A DNA stretch of 64,000 nucleotides from Pseudomonas putida. Its GTDB lineage: Bacteria; Pseudomonadota; Gammaproteobacteria; Pseudomonadales; Pseudomonadaceae. Below the pieces are notes generated by a model that saw only the letters and a program-made list of their open reading frames with translations, ran no database searches and was not told where the DNA came from. This document shows positions 17,453 through 26,965 of this stretch, in pieces; within the stretch, counting starts at the first letter, position 1, and every line of letters begins with the position of its first letter. A program made the translations under genes and the position numbers. The stretch covers positions 248,001 to 312,000 of the forward strand of contig NZ_JAETZZ010000001.1 in the NCBI RefSeq assembly GCF_022627325.1. Direction: 5' to 3'.

Positions 17453-18799
17453 TCAACGGCGCACCTGCTTGAGGGTTTCGGCAATCAGAAACGCCAGCTC
17501 CAGCGACTGGTCGGCGTTCATGCGTGGGTCGCAATGCGTATGGTAACGATCCGACAGCCCATCTTCGGTGATCGGGCGTGCGCCACCGATGCACTCGGTG
17601 ACGTTCTGCCCGGTCATCTCGATGTGAATGCCACCGGCATGGCTGCCTTCGGCCTGGTGCACCTGGAAGAACTGCTTCACCTCATCGAGAATCTGCGCGA
17701 AGTCACGGGTCTTGTAGCCGCTGCTGGCCTTGATGGTATTGCCGTGCATCGGGTCCGAACTCCACAGCACCTTGCGCCCCTCGCGCTCGACGGTGCGGAT
17801 CAGCCCGGGCAGGTGCTCACCGACCTTGCCGGCGCCCATGCGCACGATGAGGTTGAGGCGCCCCGGATCGTTGGCCGGGTTGAGCGTGTCGATCAGGCGG
17901 ATCAGCGCTTCGGGGTTCATGCTCGGGCCAACCTTGACCCCGATAGGGTTGTGCACCCCACGCAGGAATTCCACATGCGCGCCGTCGAGCTGGCGGGTGC
18001 GGTCGCCGATCCACAGCATGTGCGCCGAGCAATCGTAGTAGTCGCCGGTCAGGCTGTCCTGGCGCACGAAGGCTTCTTCGTAGTTCAGCAGCAGTGCCTC
18101 GTGGGCGGTGAAAAAGCTGGTTTCGCGCAATTGCGGGGCGCTGTCCAGGCCGCAGGCGCGCATGAAGGCCAGGGTATCGTCGATGCGGTTGGCCAACTGG
18201 TGGTATTTGTCGGCCAGCGCCGAGTTGGCGATGAAGTCCAGGTTCCACTTGTGCACCTGGTGCAAGTCGGCGAAACCGCCTTGGGCGAAGGCGCGTAGCA
18301 GGTTGAGGCTGGCGGTGGCCTGGTGGTAGGCCTGCAGCAGGCGGTCTGGGTCGGGTACACGGCTTTTTTCGTCGAAGCCGATGCCGTTGACGATGTCGCC
18401 GCGGTAGGCCGGCAAGGTCAGGTTGCCGATGGTTTCGTCGCCCGATGAACGTGGCTTGGCGAACTGCCCGGCCATACGCCCGACTTTGACCACCGGGCAG
18501 CCGGCGGCGAAGGTCATGACGATGGCCATCTGCAGCAACACCTTGAAGGTGTCGCGGATCTTCGCGGCAGAGAACTCGGCGAAGCTCTCGGCACAGTCGC
18601 CACCCTGCAGCAGGAAGGCACGGCCTTCGGTGACCTCGGCGAACTGCCGGCGCAGCTCGCGCGCCTCCCCGGCGAACACCAGCGGCGGGTAGCTGGCCAA
18701 GGTCTGCTCGACCTTGAGCAGATGCGCGGCATCGGGGTAGGTCGGTTGCTGCTGGATCGGCAGGGCACGCCAGCTGTCAGGGCTCCACGGTCGGTTCAT
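17453..18799 (-). CDS. Class II 3-deoxy-7-phosphoheptulonate synthase
   Basis: The 448-residue protein is full length for plant-type (class II) DAHP synthases: [11 protein letters not shown] near residue 65, [15 protein letters not shown] near 105, WIGDRTRQ and KVGPSMNPE near 280, and the metal-site DPMHGNT and [12 protein letters not shown] segments. It condenses phosphoenolpyruvate with erythrose 4-phosphate, the first shikimate step. Start is ATG giving [10 protein letters not shown]. No phenazine genes are adjacent, so a housekeeping role is more likely than PhzC. Confidence 0.92.
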   Translation of the reverse strand: MNRPWSPDSWRALPIQQQPTYPDAAHLLKVEQTLASYPPLVFAGEARELRRQFAEVTEGRAFLLQGGDCAESFAEFSAAKIRDTFKVLLQMAIVMTFAAGCPVVKVGRMAGQFAKPRSSGDETIGNLTLPAYRGDIVNGIGFDEKSRVPDPDRLLQAYHQATASLNLLRAFAQGGFADLHQVHKWNLDFIANSALADKYHQLANRIDDTLAFMRACGLDSAPQLRETSFFTAHEALLLNYEEAFVRQDSLTGDYYDCSAHMLWIGDRTRQLDGAHVEFLRGVHNPIGVKVGPSMNPEALIRLIDTLNPANDPGRLNLIVRMGAGKVGEHLPGLIRTVEREGRKVLWSSDPMHGNTIKASSGYKTRDFAQILDEVKQFFQVHQAEGSHAGGIHIEMTGQNVTECIGGARPITEDGLSDRYHTHCDPRMNADQSLELAFLIAETLKQVRR

Positions 18800-18917
18800 C
18801 ACAGGCTCGGTCTTGTCGGTTATAGGCTGCCTGCCATGGTAACAGTTGGCGCTGAGCTTGTTGCATCCGGGACGTTGGCGGACAATGCGCGTTTTTGCGC
18901 GGGCGGGTGGCAGGTTC

Positions 18918-19673
18918 ATGGCGACGGAGCGGGAAGAGCGGCTGTTGGCTCGGGTCGAGGATGCCTTCGGGGTCATCAGTGTGTATGAGGTGGAGGATTA
19001 CCGCTTCCTCGAATTTGGCGATGCCATCGAGCAAAGCTGCGTGTTCACAGTTGACCCCAGCTGGCTCGAGTACGACTACACCCGCGCCATGCTGGTGGGG
19101 GCGCTGTGCCACGAGCAGCCTGAAAGCGCACTGTTCCTTGGCCTGGGCGCCGGCACCCTGACCCAGGCCTGCATGAAGTTCTTGCCACTGGAAGACATCG
19201 AGGCCATCGAGCTGCGCCCGGATGTGCCGCGCCTGGCCATGGAGTACCTGGGCCTGGACGACGACCCGCGCCTGTATGTGCGGGTGGGCGATGCCCTGGA
19301 GCTGCTGCCCACGGCAGAGAAAACCGACCTGTTGTTCGTCGACCTGTACACCGACCACGGCCCGGGTGTCGGCCATCTGGCCTGGACCTTTCTGGAAAAC
19401 TGCCAGAAGCAGCTCAACCCCGGTGGTTGGCTGGTGATCAACCAGTGGGCCGGTGATGACGGCAGGCCGCTCGGCGCGGCGCTGTTGCGCGGCTTGTACC
19501 ACCGGCATTACTGGGAGCTGCCGGTGAAGGAGGGCAATGTGATCCTGCTGGTGCCGGCGGACCTGGAGCAAACGTTGGACCTGGATGGCCTCAGGGGCCG
19601 GGCTGCAGCCTTGGCGCCACAGCTGGGGTACAGCCTGGAGGGGTTGATCAAGGAAATTCGCCCCGCCACGTGA
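18918..19673 (+). CDS. Spermidine synthase-like methyltransferase-fold protein
   Basis: The 251-residue protein has the SpeE-type Rossmann fold: [11 protein letters not shown] near residue 75, the acidic IEAIELRPD strand end, then [10 protein letters not shown]. It lacks an obvious SpeE N-terminal beta hairpin, and many such stand-alone proteins are not spermidine synthases, so the activity is open. I start at ATG 18918 (MATEREER) with an AGG 5 bases upstream; an ATG at 18885 is an alternative. Confidence 0.72.
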   Translation: MATEREERLLARVEDAFGVISVYEVEDYRFLEFGDAIEQSCVFTVDPSWLEYDYTRAMLVGALCHEQPESALFLGLGAGTLTQACMKFLPLEDIEAIELRPDVPRLAMEYLGLDDDPRLYVRVGDALELLPTAEKTDLLFVDLYTDHGPGVGHLAWTFLENCQKQLNPGGWLVINQWAGDDGRPLGAALLRGLYHRHYWELPVKEGNVILLVPADLEQTLDLDGLRGRAAALAPQLGYSLEGLIKEIRPAT

Positions 19674-19781
19674 AGGGCGTGCCAGGGGGTTGAGATAAAC
19701 GTTTCAGCCGCTGGTCGCTGATGGCCGGGTACTGGCCCCTTGCCCGTGAAAATTTTCCACACTTCCCTCCATTAATTCGGG

Positions 19782-20004
19782 TATAGTACGCGCCGGTCTT
19801 TTAGCGGACCTCAAAATCAGGTGGTGCAAATCCTCCGAGTCCAGCTTCGGCTGCACGTCCGCTAGGCGGACCTTCCCAAGTTTTTCTTTTTCAATCGTTT
19901 TCGCAAATCCCCGCCGCCAGAGCTGCCTGGGTGACCATTTGGTCTTTCAAGGCATGTGCAGCTTTGGAGCATGGGTCTTTGCGGATGCACATAGAGGCAG
20001 ACCC
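19782..20004 (+). promoter_or_regulatory. Long structured 5' leader of the DEAD-box helicase gene
   Basis: A TATAGT -10 box begins the element, and the helicase ATG lies more than 200 bases later. Shortly after the -10, AGCGGAC (19803-19809) pairs with GTCCGCT (19857-19863) enclosing a smaller GC-AGC-TTCG-GCT-type hairpin, followed by a pyrimidine tract with TTTTTCTTTTTC. Cold-induced helicase mRNAs often have such leaders. The rest of the gap from 19674 shows nothing else. Confidence 0.55.
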
Positions 20005-21684
20005 ATGACCCAGGAAACCGGCGGATTCGCCGCTCTCGATCTCAATCCGAATATCGTCGCTGCCGTTGTAGCCACTGGCTACGAAGAGCCTTCGGCTATT
20101 CAGCATCAATCGATCCCGATCATCCTCGCCGGTCACGACATGATCGGCCAGGCGCAGACTGGCACCGGCAAGACCGCTGCCTTCGCCCTGCCGATCCTCA
20201 ACAAGATCGACGTGAGCAAGCGCGAACCGCAAGCCCTGATCCTGGCGCCAACCCGTGAGTTGGCGCTGCAAGTAGCTACCGCTTTCGAAACCTACGCCAA
20301 GCAGATGCCGGGCGTTAACGTGGTGGCTGTATACGGTGGTGCCCCGATGGGCCCACAACTGCGTGCCATTCGCAACGGCGCGCAAATCGTCGTGGCCACC
20401 CCGGGCCGTCTGTGCGACCACCTGCGTCGCGACGAGAAAGTCCTGTCCACCGTGCAGTACCTGGTACTGGACGAAGCCGACGAAATGCTCAAGCTGGGCT
20501 TCATGGATGACCTCGAAGTGATCTTCGATGCCATCCCTGCCAGCCGTCAGACCGTGCTGTTCTCCGCGACCCTGCCGTCGTCGATCCGCTCGATCGCCGA
20601 ACGTCACCTGCGTGAGCCCAAGCACGTCAAGATCCAGAGCAAGACCCAGACCGTCACCGCGATCGACCAGGCGCACCTGATGGTCCACGCCGACCAGAAG
20701 ATCCCGGCTGTTCTGCGTTTGCTGGAAGTGGAAGAGTTCGACGCGCTGATCGCCTTCGTGCGTACCAAGCAAGCCACCCTGGACCTGGCCGCCGCGCTGG
20801 AAGCCAAAGGCTACAAGGCTGCTGCGCTGAACGGCGACATCGCCCAGAACCAGCGTGAGCGCGTCATCGACTCGCTCAAAGATGGCCGCCTGGACATCGT
20901 CGTCGCCACTGACGTCGCTGCCCGTGGTCTGGACGTACCGCGCATCACCCACGTGTTCAACGTGGACATGCCGTACGACCCAGAGTCCTACGTGCACCGT
21001 ATCGGCCGTACCGGCCGTGCCGGTCGCGAAGGCCGTGCACTGCTGCTGGTCACCCCGCGTGAGCGCCGCATGCTGCAGGTCATCGAACGCGTTACCGGGC
21101 AGAAGGTTGCCGAGGCGCGCCTGCCGAACGCTCAGGCCGTGCTGGATGCGCGTATCAAGAAGCTGACCTCGAGCCTGGCGCCGCTGGTGGCCGAAGCAGA
21201 AGCCACCCACGGTGAGCTGTTCGACCGCCTGACCGAAGCCCTGGGTTGCAGCCCGCGTGCCCTGTCCGCAGCCCTGCTGCGCAAGGCCACCAATGGCCAG
21301 GCGCTGGACCTGGCAGCGGTAGAGCGCGAACAGCCGCTGGTACCAAGCTTCGCACCGCGCGGTGAGCGCCCGGAGCGTGGTGACCGTGCCGAGCGTAGCG
21401 ACCGTGGTGAGCGCGAGCGCCGTGCGCCACTGCCGCTGGCCGAAGGTCGCGTGCGTTGCCGTACCGCGCTGGGTGCCCGTGATGGTATCGCTGCCAAGAA
21501 CCTGCTGGGTGCGATCCTCAACGAAGGTGGCCTGGCCCGTGATGCGATCGGTCGCATCCAGGTGCGTGACAGCTTCAGCCTGATCGAGCTGCCGGAAGAC
21601 GGTCTCGAGCGCCTGCTGACTAAGCTCAAGGACACCCGCGTGGCTGGCAAGCAGCTGAAGCTGCGTCGCTACCGCGAAGATTGA
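20005..21684 (+). CDS. deaD: DEAD-box RNA helicase DeaD/CsdA
   Basis: The 559-residue protein has every DEAD-box motif: AQTGTGKT (near residue 50), PTRELA, DEADEML, SAT, then ARGLDV and HRIGRTGR. An Arg/Glu-rich linker (RGERPERGDRAERSDRGER) leads to a C-terminal DbpA-type RNA-binding domain. DeaD unwinds structured RNA in ribosome assembly and in cold. AGAGG lies seven bases before the ATG. Long leader upstream and strong terminator downstream show a single-gene unit. Confidence 0.9.
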   Translation: MTQETGGFAALDLNPNIVAAVVATGYEEPSAIQHQSIPIILAGHDMIGQAQTGTGKTAAFALPILNKIDVSKREPQALILAPTRELALQVATAFETYAKQMPGVNVVAVYGGAPMGPQLRAIRNGAQIVVATPGRLCDHLRRDEKVLSTVQYLVLDEADEMLKLGFMDDLEVIFDAIPASRQTVLFSATLPSSIRSIAERHLREPKHVKIQSKTQTVTAIDQAHLMVHADQKIPAVLRLLEVEEFDALIAFVRTKQATLDLAAALEAKGYKAAALNGDIAQNQRERVIDSLKDGRLDIVVATDVAARGLDVPRITHVFNVDMPYDPESYVHRIGRTGRAGREGRALLLVTPRERRMLQVIERVTGQKVAEARLPNAQAVLDARIKKLTSSLAPLVAEAEATHGELFDRLTEALGCSPRALSAALLRKATNGQALDLAAVEREQPLVPSFAPRGERPERGDRAERSDRGERERRAPLPLAEGRVRCRTALGARDGIAAKNLLGAILNEGGLARDAIGRIQVRDSFSLIELPEDGLERLLTKLKDTRVAGKQLKLRRYRED

Positions 21685-21697
21685 TCCTGGCGTAATG

Positions 21698-21731
21698 AAA
21701 AAATCCCCGGCTTAGGTCGGGGATTTTTTTT
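21698..21731 (+). terminator. Terminator of deaD
   Basis: AAAAAATCCCCG, a short loop and CGGGGATTTTTTTT form a classic intrinsic terminator, usable from either side. Confidence 0.9.
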
Positions 21732-21792
21732 GCTTGTGGTTCTTTGGGGCTGCCATGCATGCAGGCCTGTCGCGGCACAACGCTGCCGCTTT

Positions 21793-22560
21793 TCAGTCGA
21801 AGCGGTAAATGTCCATCCCCAGCGCGCCGAGGGTAAACCCTTGGTGCACGATGCCAAACCTGCCACCGGCCCCAAGGGCGAAGAACAACGGCAAGAAATG
21901 CTCATCACTGGGATGGTTACGCGACGCAAACGGCGCTTGTTGCTTGAAGTCCAGCAGCGCGGCCTGGTCGTCTTCGCCCAGCTTCTCCACCACCCAATCG
22001 CGAAATGCCAGTGCCCAAGGCTCGATCACGTCCGGCCCTGCATGCCAGTCCAGCTCGCCCAGGTTATGGGTGATGCTCCCAGAGCCGACCAACAACACAC
22101 CCTCGCTGCGCAGCCCGGCCAACGCTCGGCCGACCTTGATTTGCTGCGCCGGCCCCATGTGGCTCGGGAGCGACACCTGAATCAGCGCAATGCTTGCATC
22201 GGGATACATCAACGACAGCGGCACCCAGGCCCCATGGTCGAAGGGCCGCTGGGCATCCAGGCGAGCCGGCAGGCCAGCGGCGTTGAGCCGCGCGCTGACG
22301 TTCGCCGCCAGTTGCGGCTGGCCAGGCGCAGGGTACTGAACGGCATAAAGCGCTGCAGGAAAGCCGTAGAAGTCATGCCAGGTCTGCGGCTGTGGGTTGG
22401 CGGTCACCAGCAGTTCGTGGCTTTCCCAGTGCGCCGACACCACCACGATCGCCTTCGGGCGTGGCAGGGCATTGGCCAGCTGGGCCAGCGCTGGCCCGCT
22501 GGCGCCGGGTTGCAGGGCGAGCATCGGAGAGCCGTGGGAAATGAACAGGCTGGGCAGCAT
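21793..22560 (-). CDS. LigB-type extradiol ring-cleavage dioxygenase (YgiD/DODA-like)
   Basis: The 255-residue protein has the metal-site pattern of class III extradiol dioxygenases: ISHGSP near residue 8, SAHWES near 43, FDHGAWVPL near 106 and HPSDEHFLP near 220. Homologues include E. coli YgiD and plant DOPA dioxygenase, which cleave catecholic rings between or beside the hydroxyls. The natural substrate here is unknown. It is divergent from tpm, with 101 bases between. Confidence 0.86.
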   Translation of the reverse strand: MLPSLFISHGSPMLALQPGASGPALAQLANALPRPKAIVVVSAHWESHELLVTANPQPQTWHDFYGFPAALYAVQYPAPGQPQLAANVSARLNAAGLPARLDAQRPFDHGAWVPLSLMYPDASIALIQVSLPSHMGPAQQIKVGRALAGLRSEGVLLVGSGSITHNLGELDWHAGPDVIEPWALAFRDWVVEKLGEDDQAALLDFKQQAPFASRNHPSDEHFLPLFFALGAGGRFGIVHQGFTLGALGMDIYRFD

Positions 22561-22661
22561 GATAGGGTCCTGAGGGGTAAGATGCAGTCATCTTCGATCA
22601 GTCACCGATCGATTTCCAATATAAGATTTTTGCCCAAATGATCTAAAAACCTGGAGGAACT

Positions 22662-23309
22662 ATGGAGCAGGCGTTCTGGCACCAAAAGTGGGCCGATAAC
22701 CAGATCGGTTTTCACCAGGCCCAGGCAAACCCCTACCTGCAACGCTACTGGCCGGGGCTTGGCCTGGCTGCCGGCAGCCGGGTGCTGGTGCCGTTGTGCG
22801 GCAAGAGCCTGGACCTGGCCTGGCTGGCGGGGCAGGGCTATCGCGTGCGGGGTGTGGAGCTGTCGCGCCGGGCCGTGGAGGACTTCTTCCAGGAGCAGGG
22901 GCTGCAGGCGCAGGTTCGGCAGCAGGGCGCGTTCGAAGTGTGGAGCAGTGGTGAGGTGGAGCTGTGGTGTGGTGATTTCTTCGCCTTGCGCGCCGAGGAT
23001 GTGGCTGATTGCGTGGGGCTGTATGACCGAGCTGCGTTGATTGCCCTGCCTCCGGCAATGCGTGAGCGGTACATGGGTTTGCTTTCGCGGCTGCTGCCTG
23101 CGGGCCGTGGGCTTCTGGTGACCTTGGACTACGAGCAGCGTCTGCTGGCGGGGCCGCCGTTTTCGGTCGCCGACGAGGAAGTGCGGCGTGGGTTTGCCGG
23201 GTGGCAGGTGGAGGAGCTGGAGGCGCAAGACGTGATCGGGGAAAGCCCTAAGTTCTTGCAGGCGGGGGTGAAGTGCCTTGTTGAGCGGGCCTATCGCGTA
23301 CGGTTTTGA
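22662..23309 (+). CDS. tpm: Thiopurine S-methyltransferase
   Basis: The 215-residue protein starts [19 protein letters not shown] and has the SAM site [19 protein letters not shown], both characteristic of bacterial TPMT. It methylates thiopurines and, in Pseudomonas, selenium and tellurium oxyanions to volatile forms. A GGAGGA ribosome site lies six bases before the ATG. Confidence 0.92.
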   Translation: MEQAFWHQKWADNQIGFHQAQANPYLQRYWPGLGLAAGSRVLVPLCGKSLDLAWLAGQGYRVRGVELSRRAVEDFFQEQGLQAQVRQQGAFEVWSSGEVELWCGDFFALRAEDVADCVGLYDRAALIALPPAMRERYMGLLSRLLPAGRGLLVTLDYEQRLLAGPPFSVADEEVRRGFAGWQVEELEAQDVIGESPKFLQAGVKCLVERAYRVRF

Positions 23310-23325
23310 TGTGGGTTTGCCTGTG

Positions 23326-23362
23326 CCGGCCCTATCGCCGGCAAGCCAGTTGCTCCCACCAC
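23326..23362. repeat. Degenerate REP element
   Basis: GCCGGCCCTATCGCCGGCAAGCC followed by a TGCTCCCACC tail matches the core and tail of other REP copies in this window (for example 30784-30812), with decay. It lies between convergent tpm and htpX. Confidence 0.55.
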
Positions 23363-23410
23363 CCCTACAGCGCTGAAGATTACCGTCTCAAATATGCAGG
23401 CCGGCTGCAT

Positions 23411-23436
23411 AAAAAAGGGCGACCGTAGTCGCCCTT
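23411..23436 (-). terminator. Terminator of htpX
   Basis: On the minus strand, AAGGGCGAC and GTCGCCCTT form a nine-base stem with a four-base loop, followed by a T run. It starts 17 bases past the htpX stop. Confidence 0.88.
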
Positions 23437-23453
23437 GATTGGTGCCTGAACAA

Positions 23454-24341
23454 TCAACCCCGGCGGCGCAGCGCCTCGATGCGCTCTTCCAGCGGCGGGT
23501 GGCTCATCAGCAGGCCGGCCAGGCCATGCTTGAGGCCGCCATTGATGCCGAATGCCTTCATGGTGTCGGGCATGTGCACTGGCAGGCCCTGCTCTACGCG
23601 CAGGCGTTGCAGGGCGCCGATCATCGCGGCGGTGCCGGCCAGTTGTGCGCCGGCTTCATCGGCGCGGTATTCACGGCGGCGCGAGAACCACATGACGATC
23701 ATGCTGGCGAGGATGCCCAGGACCAACTCGGCGACGATGGTCGCCACGTAGTAGGCAATGCCTTGACCCTCTTCGTTCTTGAAGATCACCTTATCGACGA
23801 AGTTGCCGATGATGCGGGCGAAGAACATCACGAAGGTGTTCACCACGCCTTGTACCAGCGCCAGGGTGACCATGTCCCCGTTGGCCACGTGGCCGATCTC
23901 GTGGGCCAGCACGGCGCGTACTTCATCAGGCGAGAAGCGTTCCAGCAGGCCTTGGGATACGGCTACCAAAGCGTCGTTGCGGTTCCAGCCGGTGGCGAAG
24001 GCGTTGGCCTCGTAGGCGGGGAAGATACCCACTTCGGGCATCTTTATGCCGGCTTCGCGGGACAGCTCTTCGACCGTCTGCAGCAGCCACTGCTCGTGGC
24101 GGGTACGCGGCTGGGAGATGATCTGGGTGCCGGTGCTCATCTTCGCCATCCACTTGGAGATGAACAGCGAAACGAGGGAGCCGGCGAAGCCGAACACGGC
24201 GCAGAAGACCAGCAGGCTGCTGAGGTTGAGGTCAACCCCGTTGGCGGCCATGAACCCGTTGAAACCGAACAGGCTCAGGGTAATGCTTGCAACCAGCACC
24301 ACCGCAAGGTTGGTGGCTACAAACAACAGAATGCGCATCAT
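23454..24341 (-). CDS. htpX: Membrane-bound zinc metalloprotease HtpX
   Basis: The 295-residue protein has two N-terminal membrane helices (about residues 4-24 and 40-60), the zinc motif HEIGH at 147-151, two further hydrophobic segments and the [11 protein letters not shown]lu-ligand segment. HtpX cleaves misfolded inner-membrane proteins together with FtsH. AGGAGA precedes the ATG. Gene order tpm-htpX-aminotransferase matches other pseudomonads. Confidence 0.95.
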   Translation of the reverse strand: MMRILLFVATNLAVVLVASITLSLFGFNGFMAANGVDLNLSSLLVFCAVFGFAGSLVSLFISKWMAKMSTGTQIISQPRTRHEQWLLQTVEELSREAGIKMPEVGIFPAYEANAFATGWNRNDALVAVSQGLLERFSPDEVRAVLAHEIGHVANGDMVTLALVQGVVNTFVMFFARIIGNFVDKVIFKNEEGQGIAYYVATIVAELVLGILASMIVMWFSRRREYRADEAGAQLAGTAAMIGALQRLRVEQGLPVHMPDTMKAFGINGGLKHGLAGLLMSHPPLEERIEALRRRG

Positions 24342-24692
24342 GGTTGTTACGTTCTCCTGACGGATGAGTGTGTTGCGTATGCGGGGTATATAAGGGGCCG
24401 GGCGCGCCGATTCAATCGGGGGACTATTTCAAACTGTGTACGGCGGAGTATGGCAGAGGATCTGGTTGGGGCTGTGAGCTAGAGCGTTGCAGGATGTAAG
24501 AAAGGTATGTGGGGGTTGTAGGGGGCTGCTTTGCAGCCCAATCGCCGGCAAGCCGCTCTCAAATACCCTGCAATGCTGAAGAGTTGTGCTGTGCCTGTGA
24601 GGGCCAGCAAGCTGGCTGCCACAGATACCCCGCAGTGCTTAAGGCTTGCGCTGTACTTGTGGGCGCCGGCTTGCCGGCGATGAGGCCGGTAC
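24342..24692. repeat. Intergenic stretch with decayed REP elements
   Basis: The left part holds the leftward htpX promoter region. From about 24520 to 24690 are three REP-like pieces: GCCCAATCGCCGGCAAGCCG, a decayed AGCAAGCTGGCTGCC copy, and a complete GCGCCGGCTTGCCGGCGATGAGG copy in inverse orientation. There is no gene. Confidence 0.65.
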
Positions 24693-25904
24693 TTACTGCG
24701 AATAAGTGCGCAGGAAGTTGCCAATCCGGCCAATCGCCGCTTCCAGATCATCCACCCGCGGCAATGTCACCACGCGGAAGTGGTCCGGCCACGGCCAGTT
24801 GAACGCCGTACCCTGCACGATCAGCAGCTTTTCCGACAACAGCAGGTCCAGCGCGAACTTCTCGTCGTTCAGGATCGGGCAAACCTTCGGATCGATCCGC
24901 GGGAAGGCATACAGCGCACCCATCGGCTTGACGCAGCTGACCCCGGGGATCTCATTGAGCAATTCATAGGTGCGGTTGCGCTGCTCCAGCAGCCGGCCCG
25001 GCGGCAGCACCAGGTCATTGATGCTCTGGTAACCGCCCAGCGCAGTCTGGATGGCGTGCTGGGCCGGTACGTTGGCGCACAGGCGCATGTTGGCCAGCAT
25101 GTCGATGCCTTCGATGTAGCTCTGGGCGTGGTGCTTGGGCCCGGAGATGATCAGCCAGCCGGAGCGGAAGCCCGCCACCCGGTACGACTTGGACAGGCCG
25201 TTGAAGGTCAGGCACAGCAAGTCCGGGGCCAGTGACGCGGTGCTGATGTGCACGGCTTCGTCATAGAGGATCTTGTCGTAGATCTCGTCAGAGAACACCA
25301 CCAGGTTGTGCTGGCGGGCCAGCTCCAGCATGCCCAGCAGCAATTCTTTGGAATAGACGGCGCCGGTCGGGTTGTTCGGGTTGATGATGACCAGGGCCTT
25401 GGTGTTCGGGGTGATCTTGGCCTTGATGTCTTCAAGGTCAGGGAACCAGTCGGCCTGCTCATCGCACAGGTAATGCACCGGCTTGCCGCCAGCCAGGCTC
25501 ACTGCAGCAGTCCACAGCGGGTAGTCGGGCGCCGGGATCAGCACTTCGTCGCCGTTGTTGAGCAGCGCCTGCATCGACATCACGATCAGCTCGGACACAC
25601 CATTGCCCAGGTAGATGTCCTCGATGGTGACGCCTTCGATTTCCTTCTGCTGGCAGTACTGCATCACCGCCTTGCGCGCGCTGAACAGGCCTTTGGAGTC
25701 GCTGTAGCCCTGGGCAGTGGGCAGGTTGCGGATCACATCCTGGAGAATTTCGTCCGGCGCCTCGAAGCCAAACGGCGCCGGGTTGCCGATGTTCAGCTTG
25801 AGGATGCGATGGCCTTCCTCTTCCAGGCGTTTGGCGTGCTTGAGCACCGGGCCGCGAATGTCGTAGCAGACATTGGCGAGCTTGTTCGATTTGCTGAACT
25901 GCAT
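24693..25904 (-). CDS. alaA: AlaA-like class I pyridoxal-phosphate aminotransferase
   Basis: The 403-residue protein shows the fold-type I pattern: LNIGNPAPFGFEAPDEI near residue 35, NPNNPTGAVYS near 178, the SDEIYDKILYD segment, the Schiff-base Lys in GLSKSYRVAGFRSGW, and the substrate Arg in DHFRVVTLP near the end. It resembles glutamate-pyruvate transaminase AlaA (YfbQ), which makes alanine from pyruvate. The ATG at 25904 gives the family N-terminus MQFSKSNKLANVCYDIRGP; upstream codons are not conserved-looking. Confidence 0.87.
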   Translation of the reverse strand: MQFSKSNKLANVCYDIRGPVLKHAKRLEEEGHRILKLNIGNPAPFGFEAPDEILQDVIRNLPTAQGYSDSKGLFSARKAVMQYCQQKEIEGVTIEDIYLGNGVSELIVMSMQALLNNGDEVLIPAPDYPLWTAAVSLAGGKPVHYLCDEQADWFPDLEDIKAKITPNTKALVIINPNNPTGAVYSKELLLGMLELARQHNLVVFSDEIYDKILYDEAVHISTASLAPDLLCLTFNGLSKSYRVAGFRSGWLIISGPKHHAQSYIEGIDMLANMRLCANVPAQHAIQTALGGYQSINDLVLPPGRLLEQRNRTYELLNEIPGVSCVKPMGALYAFPRIDPKVCPILNDEKFALDLLLSEKLLIVQGTAFNWPWPDHFRVVTLPRVDDLEAAIGRIGNFLRTYSQ

Positions 25905-26072
25905 GATGTGATCCCGATTGAGAATACGCGGTGCGCCGCCGTCGAAAGGTTTGAAAGGGCGGGGCGCGGGTGCCAGACTTGAGGCCTTGCACACGAAGCC
26001 AACTAATATACGTGCCACCCGCGCTACGGAAAAGACGGCGCGAGGTGAAATTCAGCCTGCCGAGGTCCACAC

Positions 26073-26474
26073 ATGCAAAAGATCGACAAAACCCTGGAAC
26101 AATGGCGTGCGATGCTTGACCCGGAGCAGTACCAAGTGTGCCGCCTGAAGGGCACCGAACGGCCGTTCTCTGGCAAGTACAACAGCGAAAAGCGTGCAGG
26201 TACCTACCACTGCATCTGCTGCGGCCTGGCGCTGTTCGATTCGACCACCAAATTCGACTCTGGCTGTGGCTGGCCGAGTTTTTACGCGCCGATCGAAGAC
26301 AGCGCGATGATCGAGACGCGCGACACCTCCCACGGCATGATCCGCACCGAGGTGACCTGCGCGCAATGTGATGCTCACCTGGGCCATGTATTCCCCGACG
26401 GGCCGCCACCGACCGGCCTGCGTTACTGCATCAACTCGGTGTGCCTGGACTTCAAACCGCGTGACGGAGCCTGA
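26073..26474 (+). CDS. msrB: Peptide methionine-(R)-S-oxide reductase MsrB
   Basis: The 133-residue protein has the zinc-binding Cys pairs (HCICC near 47-50 and CAQC at 96-99) and the catalytic [11 protein letters not shown] with Cys119. MsrB reduces the R epimer of methionine sulfoxide in proteins. The glutathione peroxidase gene starts two bases after its stop, so the two are one operon. Confidence 0.95.
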   Translation: MQKIDKTLEQWRAMLDPEQYQVCRLKGTERPFSGKYNSEKRAGTYHCICCGLALFDSTTKFDSGCGWPSFYAPIEDSAMIETRDTSHGMIRTEVTCAQCDAHLGHVFPDGPPPTGLRYCINSVCLDFKPRDGA

Positions 26475-26476
26475 CC

Positions 26477-26965
26477 ATGGCTGAATCGATACTCGACATC
26501 CCCTGTGTGACCCTGGCCGGTGAACGCAAGCTGCTGGGCGACTTTGCCGGCAAGGCGGTGCTGGTGGTCAATACCGCCAGCCAGTGCGGTTTCACCCCGC
26601 AGTACAAGGGGCTGGAGCAACTTTGGCAACATTACCGCGAGCGGGGCCTGGTGGTACTGGGGTTCCCGTGTAACCAGTTCGGCAAGCAGGAGCCGGGGGA
26701 AGCGCGGGAAATCGCGCAGTTCTGCGAGCGTAATTTCGGCGTGAGCTTCCCGCTGTTTCGCAAGGTGGAGGTCAACGGCCCTGGGGCCCACCCGCTGTTC
26801 GTCGAGCTCAAGCAGCGTGCGCCCGGCCTGCTCGGGTCGCAGAAGATCAAGTGGAACTTCACCAAGTTTCTGCTGGAGCCGGCCAGCGGCAAGGTCACGC
26901 GTTATGCGCCCACCACCAAGCCGCAGGCACTGGAGGCTGATATCGAACGTGTGCTCAGCCGCTAA
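26477..26965 (+). CDS. Thiol-dependent glutathione peroxidase family protein
   Basis: The 162-residue protein has the peroxidatic NTASQCGFT with Cys37, LGFPCNQFGKQEP with the catalytic Gln, resolving-Cys candidate Cys83, and WNFTKFL near the end. Cys-type GPx proteins usually take electrons from thioredoxin rather than glutathione. GGAG lies nine bases before the ATG inside the msrB end. Its stop overlaps the 3' end of the convergent kinase gene by 11 bases. Confidence 0.92.
   Translation: MAESILDIPCVTLAGERKLLGDFAGKAVLVVNTASQCGFTPQYKGLEQLWQHYRERGLVVLGFPCNQFGKQEPGEAREIAQFCERNFGVSFPLFRKVEVNGPGAHPLFVELKQRAPGLLGSQKIKWNFTKFLLEPASGKVTRYAPTTKPQALEADIERVLSR

Noticed and set aside
17453..18799. PhzC, a phenazine-operon DAHP synthase
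   Set aside because: It is a class II enzyme like PhzC, but there are no other phenazine genes beside it.
18918..19673. A true SpeE spermidine synthase
   Set aside because: The fold matches, but there is no speD neighbour and no clear N-terminal SpeE domain, so I kept a general name.
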